From assembly GCA_027922465.2 (NCBI GenBank), contig BQMF02000292.1, positions 496,001 through 560,000 of the forward strand: 64,000 nt of DNA. The letters are read 5' to 3'. This DNA comes from Turritopsis dohrnii. Its lineage: Eukaryota; Cnidaria; Hydrozoa; Anthoathecata; Oceaniidae. A program made the translations under genes and the position numbers. Under the pieces are notes generated by a model. That model was not told where the DNA came from and searched no databases. It worked only from the letters and a program-made list of their open reading frames with translations. Shown here one piece after another: positions 55,504 through 63,832 of the stretch (within the stretch, counting starts at the first letter, position 1; each line of letters starts with the position of its first letter).

Positions 55504-55824
55504 CTAGCGCCAAATAACGTCATAATCAAAGAAATGTCTTTCTGAATTCTTTTGAGATTGTTTGAGACCTTTCGGTCTGACAAAGGCCTCTCTAGAGCTC
55601 CAACCATAATCATTTAATTCAATGAAAAGTCTTTCAGGCAACCACACCTTATATATATTTCCTGCTCCGTCTTTCAACTCTGCATACATAGCTTTTGTAG
55701 AAAAAAATTTAACATGATAAATCACGTTTTCAGGTAGCTCTCGCCACTTTATGATCTCTGCCATTTGTTCCTTGTTTTGCTTGTTGATTGTTTGTTCGAA
55801 TGTATCAACTGTTGGAAATTCCAT
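55504..55824 (-). CDS. Polinton protein, 106 residues, unknown
   Basis: ATG at 55824. Reads as a compact beta-rich domain (ENVIYHVKFFSTKAMYAELKD, YKVWLPERLFIELND) that could be an OB-fold, as in single-strand DNA-binding proteins; this is only an inference. Stop lies 56 bases from the convergent integrase stop. Similar small genes occur beside polymerase or integrase in animal Polintons. Confidence 0.5.
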   Translation of the reverse strand: MEFPTVDTFEQTINKQNKEQMAEIIKWRELPENVIYHVKFFSTKAMYAELKDGAGNIYKVWLPERLFIELNDYGWSSREAFVRPKGLKQSQKNSERHFFDYDVIWR

Positions 55825-55915
55825 TGTCTATATATACTTGTGATCATATCTCTTTATATCAGTTTCATTTATCACTTTATCACTTTTCAAATTGAGGAAC
55901 ACATAACCACACATC

Positions 55916-56512
55916 CTAGTAACCATTTTCGTTTATGGACTTTTTCAAGTTTTGGAGTTCTACCATCAAACTTTTTTGAAATTGATTTTGAGCTTCGGTA
56001 CCCATCTTTCTATCTGTAGAACTGAGTCCTTCTAAAGCTTTGTAATATGTTCCCTGCAAAACCTGGAATTCTTTGTAATTGATCCTTCCATCAGTCAGCG
56101 CCTGTGAGATACTTGTTTCGAAGACAGAAATTGAGGATGTAACAATATCATATAATTTTATCACTTTTTCTACTTTCTTTTGATATCTTTTGATGACAGC
56201 TGTGGTAAGTCCGGTACAGATAGAGCCGGGTAAGGCTACGCCACCTAATCCCGCAGAAATAGGTATTCCGATAATAGTAGCCCCTGTTGCAATTGAACCG
56301 ATGCCAGAGCCGATGGTTATAGCGCTTGAGCTAGCATTTAGTAGCATCGATCGTTCTATCGCCTTGTTGTATCTCTTGAGCTTGATGCTAAACTTGTTCT
56401 TAAGTTTTATCAACTCTTCAAATTCTGAATTTATTACGCTTGCGTTAAACTTTTCCTGCTCATTCAAATCTTCAGGAGGGGTGGGTAGTTTTGGGTATAT
56501 TGAATCAGTCAT
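55916..56512 (-). CDS. Polinton protein with glycine-rich hydrophobic core, 198 residues
   Basis: ATG at 56512. N-terminal helices are rich in Glu/Lys. A central stretch of about 50 residues is Gly/Ala/Ile-rich and hydrophobic (ITIGSGIGSIATGATIIG), typical of virion membrane or membrane-active proteins. A C-terminal coiled coil follows. Divergent from the 56577 gene, 64 bases apart. Exact role unknown; a virion component is an inference. Confidence 0.55.
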   Translation of the reverse strand: MTDSIYPKLPTPPEDLNEQEKFNASVINSEFEELIKLKNKFSIKLKRYNKAIERSMLLNASSSAITIGSGIGSIATGATIIGIPISAGLGGVALPGSICTGLTTAVIKRYQKKVEKVIKLYDIVTSSISVFETSISQALTDGRINYKEFQVLQGTYYKALEGLSSTDRKMGTEAQNQFQKSLMVELQNLKKSINENGY

Positions 56513-56576
56513 ATTTAGAGAGAGATTATGTTATATAATAATAAATAATAAATTATCCTCTAAATAAATAAATAAA

Positions 56577-57848
56577 ATGGCGGACATTGACATAGATCCT
56601 TTTGGAGAACATGGTATGACGACAGATGAAACAACCGATGAGACGTTTCCTCTCATACCAACTTCAAGTGGTGAACAAATAGATACACGCGGAGCGACGG
56701 GTGAAACCTCATTTGGTGGTGGAGATCAGAAAATTGAACTTTTGAAAAATTTTGTTGGTGATATATACAAAAGATTATCTGAAAGGCTCCAGCAATACCC
56801 TGAGCCGTTATATACCGATCAGTTTGAAATTAGAGATGGTGAATTATACTACAAAGACAATACCAAACCATTGACGAGCGAAAAAATACTAAAGGCTACC
56901 GGAGAGATAGCTCGAATATTGGGTAAGAAGGGGTTACGTAGTTTAGGGTTTGATATACCTATTGGCAAAATAACAGCACGACAAGCAGTTATGCTAAACA
57001 AAATACAAGAAGAACTCCCTTCATCATCTAAAATCACAAAATCGAGTGATGTAGAGCTTGAGGAGATTACGGGGAACATTGCAAATAGTACGGAAGATCT
57101 AATTTCATTAATAAGACAACAATCTGTCGATCATGAAATGACTCAGACCGGCGATCTATTTGAATATCCTGTGCGAGAGTTGTTAGGATTGGATAAGGCG
57201 CTGAGAAACATACGAGGAGGTCTTCAGGAAGAGGTTGCGAAAAAGGTTCGAATAGAACAGCATATCGATCGAGAGAAAAACAAGTTGGAAGAGATGGAAA
57301 ACGATGCAACATACACAGATGAACAACGAAAAGAGGTTGAAAAGAGAGTGGAGGGATTACATGAAGAGTTGAAAGCTAGGAAAGAGAACATTGATATTCT
57401 CAAAGGTAAATTAAACAGTCAAGTTACGAGCATCAAAGAAACCATTGCTAAAGTCCTCGACAAAGATACCACATTAGGTGAAAGGATACAAACACTATTC
57501 CGCGAACAAGGTATAACAATCGTTAGCATTCTGACAGCGTTTGGTATGGCTATCGGTGTCCTTGTGGAAGCTTTGTTACCATCAGCAACTGGAAACTCTT
57601 CGCAAAATCGTGACAAAGGTGGTGATAAAAAGAACGATGCAAAGGAATGGATAAAAAATAAACTAAAAGCGTTAGCATCACTTCTAGGTAGATTAGCATC
57701 TAAAGCGGCAGAGGCTTTACCAGGAATAATTGGGTCTATCGTATCGTGGATACTCACTAGAGCAAAAGAAGTTGTAGGTTGGTTAAGTCAAAATTTATGG
57801 GCTCTGATTGTAGGGTTGATCTATACGTACCTCGTGACTAGACGGTAA
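56577..57848 (+). CDS. Large coiled-coil membrane protein (PY-like), 423 residues
   Basis: ATG at 56577 opens an acidic Thr-rich N-terminus (DPFGEHGMTTDETTDE). A helical middle and a long coiled coil follow (about residues 215-285, KNKLEEMENDATYTDEQRKEVEKR region). A hydrophobic segment near 310-335 and a C-terminal membrane anchor (LWALIVGLIYTYLV) before Arg-Arg complete it. This architecture matches the conserved Polinton protein usually called PY, of unknown function and possibly structural. It is the only long plus-strand gene in this part. Confidence 0.6.
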   Translation: MADIDIDPFGEHGMTTDETTDETFPLIPTSSGEQIDTRGATGETSFGGGDQKIELLKNFVGDIYKRLSERLQQYPEPLYTDQFEIRDGELYYKDNTKPLTSEKILKATGEIARILGKKGLRSLGFDIPIGKITARQAVMLNKIQEELPSSSKITKSSDVELEEITGNIANSTEDLISLIRQQSVDHEMTQTGDLFEYPVRELLGLDKALRNIRGGLQEEVAKKVRIEQHIDREKNKLEEMENDATYTDEQRKEVEKRVEGLHEELKARKENIDILKGKLNSQVTSIKETIAKVLDKDTTLGERIQTLFREQGITIVSILTAFGMAIGVLVEALLPSATGNSSQNRDKGGDKKNDAKEWIKNKLKALASLLGRLASKAAEALPGIIGSIVSWILTRAKEVVGWLSQNLWALIVGLIYTYLVTRR

Positions 57849-57918
57849 CCATCTGAGTGTGTATATATGTTACACGATACGTGTAACATAATTTTTGTAC
57901 TCAAATTGAATATACATT

Positions 57919-58341
57919 TTATCTTTCAAAATACCACACAATTCCACCAATACCGAGCATACTCAGAGCTATAAAAGCCAATTCTCTTTCATGTTGATCA
58001 TGACTCGGTGTATAAAAGTCGCTCAATACAGGCTCTCGTGGTAGCGGTTCAAGATGATTACTAAACACCCTATTGTACTCTCTCATTGCATCATTGAGCT
58101 CTACGAATTTTGAATCAGCCTTCTTTTCGAGCATGAGCTGCTTATTGATGAAATCGATCCTTTCCTGTCGTTTTTGCTGCCATTCAATCTGTGCTTTTTG
58201 TAATTTTTCTATGGCCAGATCATGACGTTTTCTTTCCCTATCGACTCTGTCTTTGGATAAACTTGAAAACAGATAGCTTGATCCTGTGAAAGCCAAAGGG
58301 TTAGCCAAAGCTCCACCCAACATCATTGCGATAGAAGCCAT
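57919..58341 (-). CDS. Polinton protein with two membrane segments, 140 residues
   Basis: ATG at 58341. A short hydrophobic N-terminus (MASIAMMLGGALANPLAF), a basic coiled coil (residues ~30-90), and a C-terminal transmembrane stretch (LAFIALSMLGIGGIVWYF). Follows the 58571 gene by two bases, so they are probably co-expressed. Likely a virion membrane or scaffold protein; no known family named. Confidence 0.55.
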   Translation of the reverse strand: MASIAMMLGGALANPLAFTGSSYLFSSLSKDRVDRERKRHDLAIEKLQKAQIEWQQKRQERIDFINKQLMLEKKADSKFVELNDAMREYNRVFSNHLEPLPREPVLSDFYTPSHDQHERELAFIALSMLGIGGIVWYFER

Positions 58342-58343
58342 AT

Positions 58344-58571
58344 TTAGATATTGATATTTTCAGGCAAAATCTTTTGTTTGATTAAGTAGTCCTTTGTCAC
58401 TTCACTAGCGGCGATAATGGCAACTAGTTTTCCCGTATCTTCCAAGTCGAACTTTTGAATAGAGGGAGGTGTCATTTTTAACACCTTTTTTCCTAGCATA
58501 GAGTAGCCGATAGCGAAAACGCAGACGACTGATGCATGATATAAATCGTTGATGATACTTTTCTTGTCCAT
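58344..58571 (-). CDS. Small hydrophobic Polinton protein, 75 residues
   Basis: ATG at 58571. N-terminal membrane-like helix (ASVVCVFAIGYSMLG), then a mixed helix with a second hydrophobic patch (LVAIIAASEV). Tight spacing with the genes on both sides suggests one minus-strand transcript. Function unknown. Confidence 0.5.
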   Translation of the reverse strand: MDKKSIINDLYHASVVCVFAIGYSMLGKKVLKMTPPSIQKFDLEDTGKLVAIIAASEVTKDYLIKQKILPENINI

Positions 58572-58598
58572 GTTTGTTATATATACATTTTTTTCTTT

Positions 58599-58946
58599 TT
58601 ATTCCATTTCATGTTTATTGATTTTCACTGGTATTTTAGATTTTTGTGGAAGTGGGGTGGATGGTGACCCACGGGGTAATATTTGCTCTTTCTTTTTATA
58701 CATAAAATAAGCAAATCCACCAACTAAACCGAGAGCTATTATTCCACCTACACCATAGGTGTAGTTCATAGGTTGTTGTTCATTTGGTTTGGTGAGAGAG
58801 TCATCGAGCTTATTCACTTCTTTTTGAGGTGACACTTGTTTTAATTGTTCTCGTTTTTTACGGTTGTATTCCGCCAATTTCTTACCCGCTTCAACCTTTT
58901 TTGGGTTCTTCGTTGTCACTTGAATGGGAGTCTGTTCTTCTGACAT
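58599..58946 (-). CDS. Single-pass membrane Polinton protein, 115 residues
   Basis: ATG at 58946. Lys-rich N-terminal half, a transmembrane helix (GGIIALGLVGGFAYFMYK, about residues 69-86), and a short basic tail. Its start overlaps the end of the 59535 gene by 56 bases in another frame, as is usual in compact viral gene arrays. Function unknown. Confidence 0.55.
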   Translation of the reverse strand: MSEEQTPIQVTTKNPKKVEAGKKLAEYNRKKREQLKQVSPQKEVNKLDDSLTKPNEQQPMNYTYGVGGIIALGLVGGFAYFMYKKKEQILPRGSPSTPLPQKSKIPVKINKHEME

Positions 58947-59535
58947 TTTTATTATCTACTGTATTTATATTATCGTCGGATTTATTTAAATTTCTTTCAT
59001 TGATATAATGCCTCCCGGTAATAAGTCCAACACTGAGTGGTGCTAATAATGAGCCGAATTTATAATATAAGTCACACGTAAATCTTTGAAGGGCAGAGTT
59101 TAAGAAGGGGTCAGTTTCCAGGTCATTGCTCAGCGCATCTTGATTGTTTATTCCTAACGTTGTACAAGCCCCCATGGAATAAATACGTATCAGTGATTTC
59201 CCCAAGGATTTTACCATTTGACCTGATAGTTTAGCTTCGTAAATACTAAAAAGTTTTTCTACCTCTTCATCTTTGAGTTTGTTAATTTGCTCCTCCGTGT
59301 ACATTTTCCCTAAGTATAGCTTGCTTTTCCCGGTTAAGACACACTCGAGTAATTTTTGTCTTTTACCATCTGAAGGTGGAAATTCACCTGGAACATCATA
59401 ACTCTGGTTGATTAAATTATCGATCGCTGTTTCCGCCATTTTTATTAGAGAGAGGTATTTTTTTAACACAAAATAAAAGTAAAATAGCGAGATCAGCAGT
59501 ATGCTTAATAACACGAAGTTGACATATTCTATCAT
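58891..59535 (-). CDS. Polinton membrane-anchored protein, 214 residues
   Basis: ATG at 59535; an internal start at about 59439 (MAETAIDNL) would omit the N-terminal membrane helix (VLLSILLISLFYFYFVL). The middle is helical with two Cys and a hydrophobic stretch (LLAPLSVGLITG), and the tail is acidic and Asn/Ser-rich. Overlaps the next gene. Not the expected adenain-type protease: no His-Cys catalytic arrangement is seen. Confidence 0.5.
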   Translation of the reverse strand: MIEYVNFVLLSILLISLFYFYFVLKKYLSLIKMAETAIDNLINQSYDVPGEFPPSDGKRQKLLECVLTGKSKLYLGKMYTEEQINKLKDEEVEKLFSIYEAKLSGQMVKSLGKSLIRIYSMGACTTLGINNQDALSNDLETDPFLNSALQRFTCDLYYKFGSLLAPLSVGLITGRHYINERNLNKSDDNINTVDNKNVRRTDSHSSDNEEPKKG

Positions 59536-59568
59536 TTTGTTGTGTTTGTTATAATTTTCTTATACTCT

Positions 59569-59700
59569 CTTATAATTTTGTTGAAATTTGCTGTATAAGA
59601 GTTTGCTATCTTCTTATAATTTTGTTGAAATTTGCTGTATAAGAGTTTGCTATCTTCTTATAATTTTGTTGAAATTTGCTGTATAAGAGTTTGCTATCCT
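59569..59700. repeat. Three tandem 44-base repeats
   Basis: Three nearly perfect copies of a 44-base unit containing CTTATAATTTTGTTGAAATTTG and GTATAAGAGTTTGCTATC fill the region between a minus-strand gene (59535) and the plus-strand gene at 59805. The CTTATAA/TTATAAG words are near-palindromic and recur at 59700-59735. Position in a divergent spacer suggests promoter or regulatory sites. Confidence 0.8.
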
Positions 59701-59804
59701 CTTATAAGTTTGTAAGACAAAATAATTATAAGAGGATGATGATGTTTAATAATATATTCTAACATTGTTAAATAAATAAATAAACATTGTTTACTTAAAC
59801 AATT

Positions 59805-60053
59805 ATGTTCGATGATGATGAATCCTCAGATGATGATATTATATTTTCCCATCAAGATACAAAAAGGGTTACTTTTAATGATATAGTAATGGTCCATTAT
59901 ATCTCTGCTTGTGAATCTCGTAGAAGTAACTGGAAAGAGGCTGCTGTTGACAGAGTACGCTTTGAATCGAGGATTAAACATATTGGTAAAATTCTAGATC
60001 CTGTATTGAGACGTAAATTATTCTCTTATAGTAGTCTTATAGGAGTCTTATAA
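59805..60053 (+). CDS. GADD34/PPP1R15-like PP1-binding protein, 82 residues
   Basis: ATG at 59805. An acidic start is followed by KRVTF (residues 20-24), an RVxF docking motif for protein phosphatase 1. Then come a VHYI stretch, Trp43, and DRVRF...RI (49-57). That order is the conserved core of PPP1R15/GADD34 and of the short viral proteins of the same type. Cellular members bring PP1 and actin to phosphorylated eIF2-alpha and restart translation under stress; viral ones undo the PKR-type shut-off. At 82 residues it is close to the minimal core. Function here is inferred from motif order, not shown. It sits alone on the plus strand behind the 44-base repeats. Confidence 0.7.
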   Translation: MFDDDESSDDDIIFSHQDTKRVTFNDIVMVHYISACESRRSNWKEAAVDRVRFESRIKHIGKILDPVLRRKLFSYSSLIGVL

Positions 60054-60104
60054 CAGTCTTATAGTTTTTGTTACAAGAGTCATGTAACAAATATGTCAAC
60101 TTGT

Positions 60105-60710
60105 TTAACAAATCACGTGCGTTCTTGGGTGTTCCATTCTCATGACTAGGCATGTGTGTTTCCCCGCATTTAACTTTTCATTGACCTCTTTCAAATTTTC
60201 TTTCAATTCAATGATATAATTCTCTTTATGAATAGTGGTTAGATCGTTTCTATCTTTTGGATACCACACATATAACATTTTAGCTTGCCGTCGTAAATTT
60301 TTAGGTATAGCCGTGTATGATTGTGTAAGTAACCATAGCGAATGGTTTCGATGGCGACCACTAATTGCCAACTCGAGCAAAGGCTGTCTCTTTTTGTCCA
60401 ATTCCTCATCAGCGATTATGTCGTCAATGAGGAATAAGGTTTTATATCCAGCACAATTAGTGGTCATTTCCTTAATCCATTCATACAAGCGACCTTGCGG
60501 TTCAATTAAAATCACATAGTTGTCAGTCCAAAACCACTTCCGATCTCTGTATGTTTGATTCCACCTCAAAGTTGGACATATAATCACGATGTAATCAAAG
60601 TGATTGAGATATTCATTTTCTAATAATTTTACAACACGATCCGTTTTGCCGCACGATGTTGGTCCAACGAATAATGCTGTGTGAGGTTCTTTCATGTAAA
60701 GTGTATCCAT
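60105..60710 (-). CDS. atp: DNA-packaging ATPase (FtsK/HerA, A32-like), 201 residues
   Basis: ATG at 60710. Walker A is GPTSCGKT at residues 16-23; Walker B is TLFLIDDI near 92-98; a sensor-like RHRNHSLWLLTQSY follows, as in A32-type packaging ATPases. These pump DNA into preformed capsids. The gene starts four bases after the capsid-gene stop, the common capsid-ATPase pairing of Polintons. Length is normal for the family and no lesion is seen. Confidence 0.92.
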   Translation of the reverse strand: MDTLYMKEPHTALFVGPTSCGKTDRVVKLLENEYLNHFDYIVIICPTLRWNQTYRDRKWFWTDNYVILIEPQGRLYEWIKEMTTNCAGYKTLFLIDDIIADEELDKKRQPLLELAISGRHRNHSLWLLTQSYTAIPKNLRRQAKMLYVWYPKDRNDLTTIHKENYIIELKENLKEVNEKLNAGKHTCLVMRMEHPRTHVIC

Positions 60711-60714
60711 TTTA

Positions 60715-62031
60715 CTAATATAATGCAGACATAAATTGACCGTTTTGTATGTTTAGTTGAGCGTCCATTATTAGATATATATATGCGTTTAAGTTTCCTG
60801 CAGTTTCAGCGGTCTTTTCAATCTGTAAAGTGATGCCTTCACTTGCATTTTCAATCTTTCGACCGGTGCCATGCAAAGCATTCTCATCAATTGTTCTGAA
60901 ATCTAACCATAGAGCATACTTGTTTGTTAAGTAATCAGAGACTTTTACATCATGTAATCCCAAGCGCTTTCGGTTTTCGCCGACGCTATTATCTTTTGGT
61001 TTTCCTTCAGCAAAATACTTGCAAATCTCATTGTATTGTTCAAACGGCTGCATCCCTTGAGCAAAAAGTTGGTTAGGCTTACCCTCGACGATGACAGATA
61101 CCTTTTCGATCTTTGGATTGTAGAATTTGCAGGTTTCTCGTTTGTAGGATTTTTCTTCTTCAAATAGAACTAAAATACCCTTCAAAGATTTGGCAGGTGC
61201 GTTGAATGACCAATTCCATGTTGTGTCTGACTTGTTTACTCTAATTTGTCTGTGCCGCAAAACCCTATCATAGAGCAAAGCCATGTTTTGATATTCAGAA
61301 GCGATTTGTCTAGCCAACGTGGGTTGTGTCACAAGCTCATATTCAAGTGAGATGTTGGATATTTTGTATTTACCGTCTGGGTTTTTTCTTTGACCTGCGG
61401 CAGAAGGGTTAGGGTCAGAATAAATAACTCGGTTGTAATCGTTAAATGTGATCTCGTAGCAAAGTCTATTCCCTAAACCCGCTTGATAATATGGGATAGT
61501 ACTATCTAGCATCTCAAAGTCGAGTGGAATGACAAACTTGTTTTTATAGGTGTCAGCAATGGCTTTGTCTTCTGCATCAGAGGTGTCTTTATCTGAAGCA
61601 CCAATCCTCAATTTCATACAATTTTCTGTACACCCATCGTCGATGATGATACCCTGTCTTATCGCGTTTCTCTTTTCAAACTTGGTTAACCATAAATCTC
61701 TGTAACACCCAAAAAGATCAAAGTCGTCGATACTCAATATCTCGTTACCTTCGAACTTGACAGCCAACTTTTTAACGATAGCTCTCCCAATGTTACTGAC
61801 CAATGTTCTTTCTGAGTCAGCTTTCGACTCGAGTTCAATATCAAAACTTAGATTCGTTGTTCCTGGGATAATAACATCATCACTTCCTAAATTTGGAAAC
61901 CTAACCAATAATAGCTGATTTTGATCGATCTCACTCGGATTGTGTGTGACAATTACTTTTTGACGAGAACCTTTTACACCGTGGGCAGTTCTAAGTGAAC
62001 GTTCTGGATTTAACCTCTTTCCATACTTCAT
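60715..62031 (-). CDS. mcp: Polinton major capsid protein (double jelly-roll), 438 residues
   Basis: ATG at 62031, open throughout. Length, strand order (minor capsid, major capsid, ATPase) and the beta-rich sequence with the DDVIIPGTTNLSFDIELE opening agree with the double jelly-roll major capsid protein of Polintons and adintoviruses. It would form pseudo-hexagonal capsomers of an icosahedral shell. The identification rests on synteny and general resemblance; a structure prediction would confirm it. Confidence 0.85.
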   Translation of the reverse strand: MKYGKRLNPERSLRTAHGVKGSRQKVIVTHNPSEIDQNQLLLVRFPNLGSDDVIIPGTTNLSFDIELESKADSERTLVSNIGRAIVKKLAVKFEGNEILSIDDFDLFGCYRDLWLTKFEKRNAIRQGIIIDDGCTENCMKLRIGASDKDTSDAEDKAIADTYKNKFVIPLDFEMLDSTIPYYQAGLGNRLCYEITFNDYNRVIYSDPNPSAAGQRKNPDGKYKISNISLEYELVTQPTLARQIASEYQNMALLYDRVLRHRQIRVNKSDTTWNWSFNAPAKSLKGILVLFEEEKSYKRETCKFYNPKIEKVSVIVEGKPNQLFAQGMQPFEQYNEICKYFAEGKPKDNSVGENRKRLGLHDVKVSDYLTNKYALWLDFRTIDENALHGTGRKIENASEGITLQIEKTAETAGNLNAYIYLIMDAQLNIQNGQFMSALY

Positions 62032-62074
62032 TATTAATTATGATATATAATTAATTTTTACTTTTTATCTCGTT

Positions 62075-62635
62075 TTAGCGAATGTGCAAAACAACGGTTC
62101 TTCCTAGGTCTTCTTTTAGCATATTGCCATGCTGATCTGTGAGTTTCAACGTGAGAGACTGAAATACACCATTTTTTAATTTTTTGTATTGAGGGTTTTT
62201 AGGCTGAACATGTGTGAAGTCACTATATTCAACCATGTGATAGGTTAGCAAAATATCACTTAGCTTTCCATTCTCAAGATTTTGAGTGTTGTCAAGTTCA
62301 GAGAGATGCAAATTAATTTTGGTTACGTTAGCGAGCTTATTTGTTTTGATTATTTGAGGGTATTTGGCTAATGATTTAATTTCTATATCGCCTTCTAAAA
62401 AGGCACCTGCTAAAAAGGCATTTAATCCCCTACTCGTGAATGTTCGTTTTGGTATCGACTTTTCAGCTTTCCCATCGTCAGACGTTTTCAATGTTATCGG
62501 TGTTGTGATTTCATACGTAACATTGTCTGCAAACATATCAACCAATGCAATTTCTTTTGAGCCATCCAAGTTTTGAATGGGGTAAGATAGATATATGGTC
62601 TTTTCTCCTTTTGCGATATTTGCTGTGATATACAT
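62075..62635 (-). CDS. Polinton minor capsid (penton) protein, 186 residues
   Basis: ATG at 62635; 43 bases upstream of the major capsid gene on the same strand. Beta-rich throughout (YITANIAKGEKTIYLSYPIQNL, NVTYEITTPITLKT, KLTDQHGNML) with no long helices, matching a single jelly-roll. Position immediately before the major capsid gene is the usual one for the penton protein that fills five-fold vertices. Confidence 0.75.
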   Translation of the reverse strand: MYITANIAKGEKTIYLSYPIQNLDGSKEIALVDMFADNVTYEITTPITLKTSDDGKAEKSIPKRTFTSRGLNAFLAGAFLEGDIEIKSLAKYPQIIKTNKLANVTKINLHLSELDNTQNLENGKLSDILLTYHMVEYSDFTHVQPKNPQYKKLKNGVFQSLTLKLTDQHGNMLKEDLGRTVVLHIR

Positions 62636-62674
62636 TTTCTTGTATTAAATATAAGATAATAATATTAAATAATA

Positions 62675-63832
62675 ATGGAGGATATTTTTAAATATGTTCC
62701 CAATGCGCTTTATAAGCCAAATGGAGGACAATACCTTCAGATATTGAATGCTAAAGATTTATACAAACAAACAATTATTGTCTCTGAGAGCGGTTCTTTC
62801 CCTGCGAGCTTTCCAAATATTTTTACTAATTACGAAATGGATGAAAATGAAAAACGCATGAAAATTTGGCAGGAACAACCATTTAAATTATGGCAAACCC
62901 AACTCAATTTTGTCACTTGGTGTGCTTCAAGTGCTTGTGGGGTCAGTTCTGAACATCTGAAAGAAGGTCGCTCTACTCCTATGATTAGAGCAGTATATCG
63001 TTTTCACGTCTATTATCACATTAGACGAATCATTAAGCGCTTGCAGACACCTCTACCTTTTGAAGATAGTTTCAACCAATACGATAATCCTTATAACAAA
63101 GAAGAGTTTTTAAAAATCTGTAGTGAATATGGTGTCGATTCTGATCCTAAAAAATACAAAAGACAATATTTTTACAGCTCGTATCAAAAAAGACGTAGAG
63201 ACTATCCAACGCCAGGTCTGAGTTATTTCACAGACGACTCCATGACACGATGGATTATAGAAAAATCTATAGGCTTTACAAAAACAGGTCTTGTAAAAAT
63301 TTCAGAGAGTGTTAGAGCATATGCTTATCTTGTTCTTAGTTCGCAAGCCTCAGCTCGTTCTTCTATTTGAGGTAATAATTCAAGTGCTTTGACAGCTCAA
63401 AGAGTTTTTATGAACAACTTTGAAGACATTGTTAACCGCAGAGTTGATATTCAAGATGACATTAAACGTTATCAAGATACTTTAAATTACGCTTCAAGCA
63501 AAGTTGATTATTCTGTTGGACAAGGTATTTACATGTTACCTAGTGACATGAATCTAAACATCAAGTCGGGAGTGTCTGGTTATAATAATAAAATTCTCAT
63601 ATCTAATGACAACTTGAGCCTCGGAAGAAACAAAATGATTAATGTTATGCAAGAGCATCATATTTCACCCAAAGTGACTAGCTCTCCAACAAAAAATAAA
63701 AGTTCACAAAAGGAAGTTCATAAAAGAGTAGTGAGTCAAACAGATTCACTCCCATCTCACGAAGAAGAGAAAATAGCTTTGGTTTTAGCGATTACCACGA
63801 TGTTTAGTATATGGTATTATTATTATTATTGA
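62675..63832 (+). pseudogene. Polinton protein of unknown function, split by an in-frame TGA
   Basis: ATG at 62675 opens 231 codons to a TGA at 63368-63370. The same frame then continues without another stop to 63832 (a further 154 codons), so one 385-residue protein was probably broken by a single base change. The first part is basic and aromatic (YRFHVYYHIRRIIKRLQ, KRQYFYSSYQKRRRDY). The second part is helical with a C-terminal hydrophobic stretch (IALVLAITTMFSIWYYYYY). Divergent from the penton gene, 39 bases between starts. Conserved long genes of this kind next to capsid genes in Polintons have no agreed function. Confidence 0.6.
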
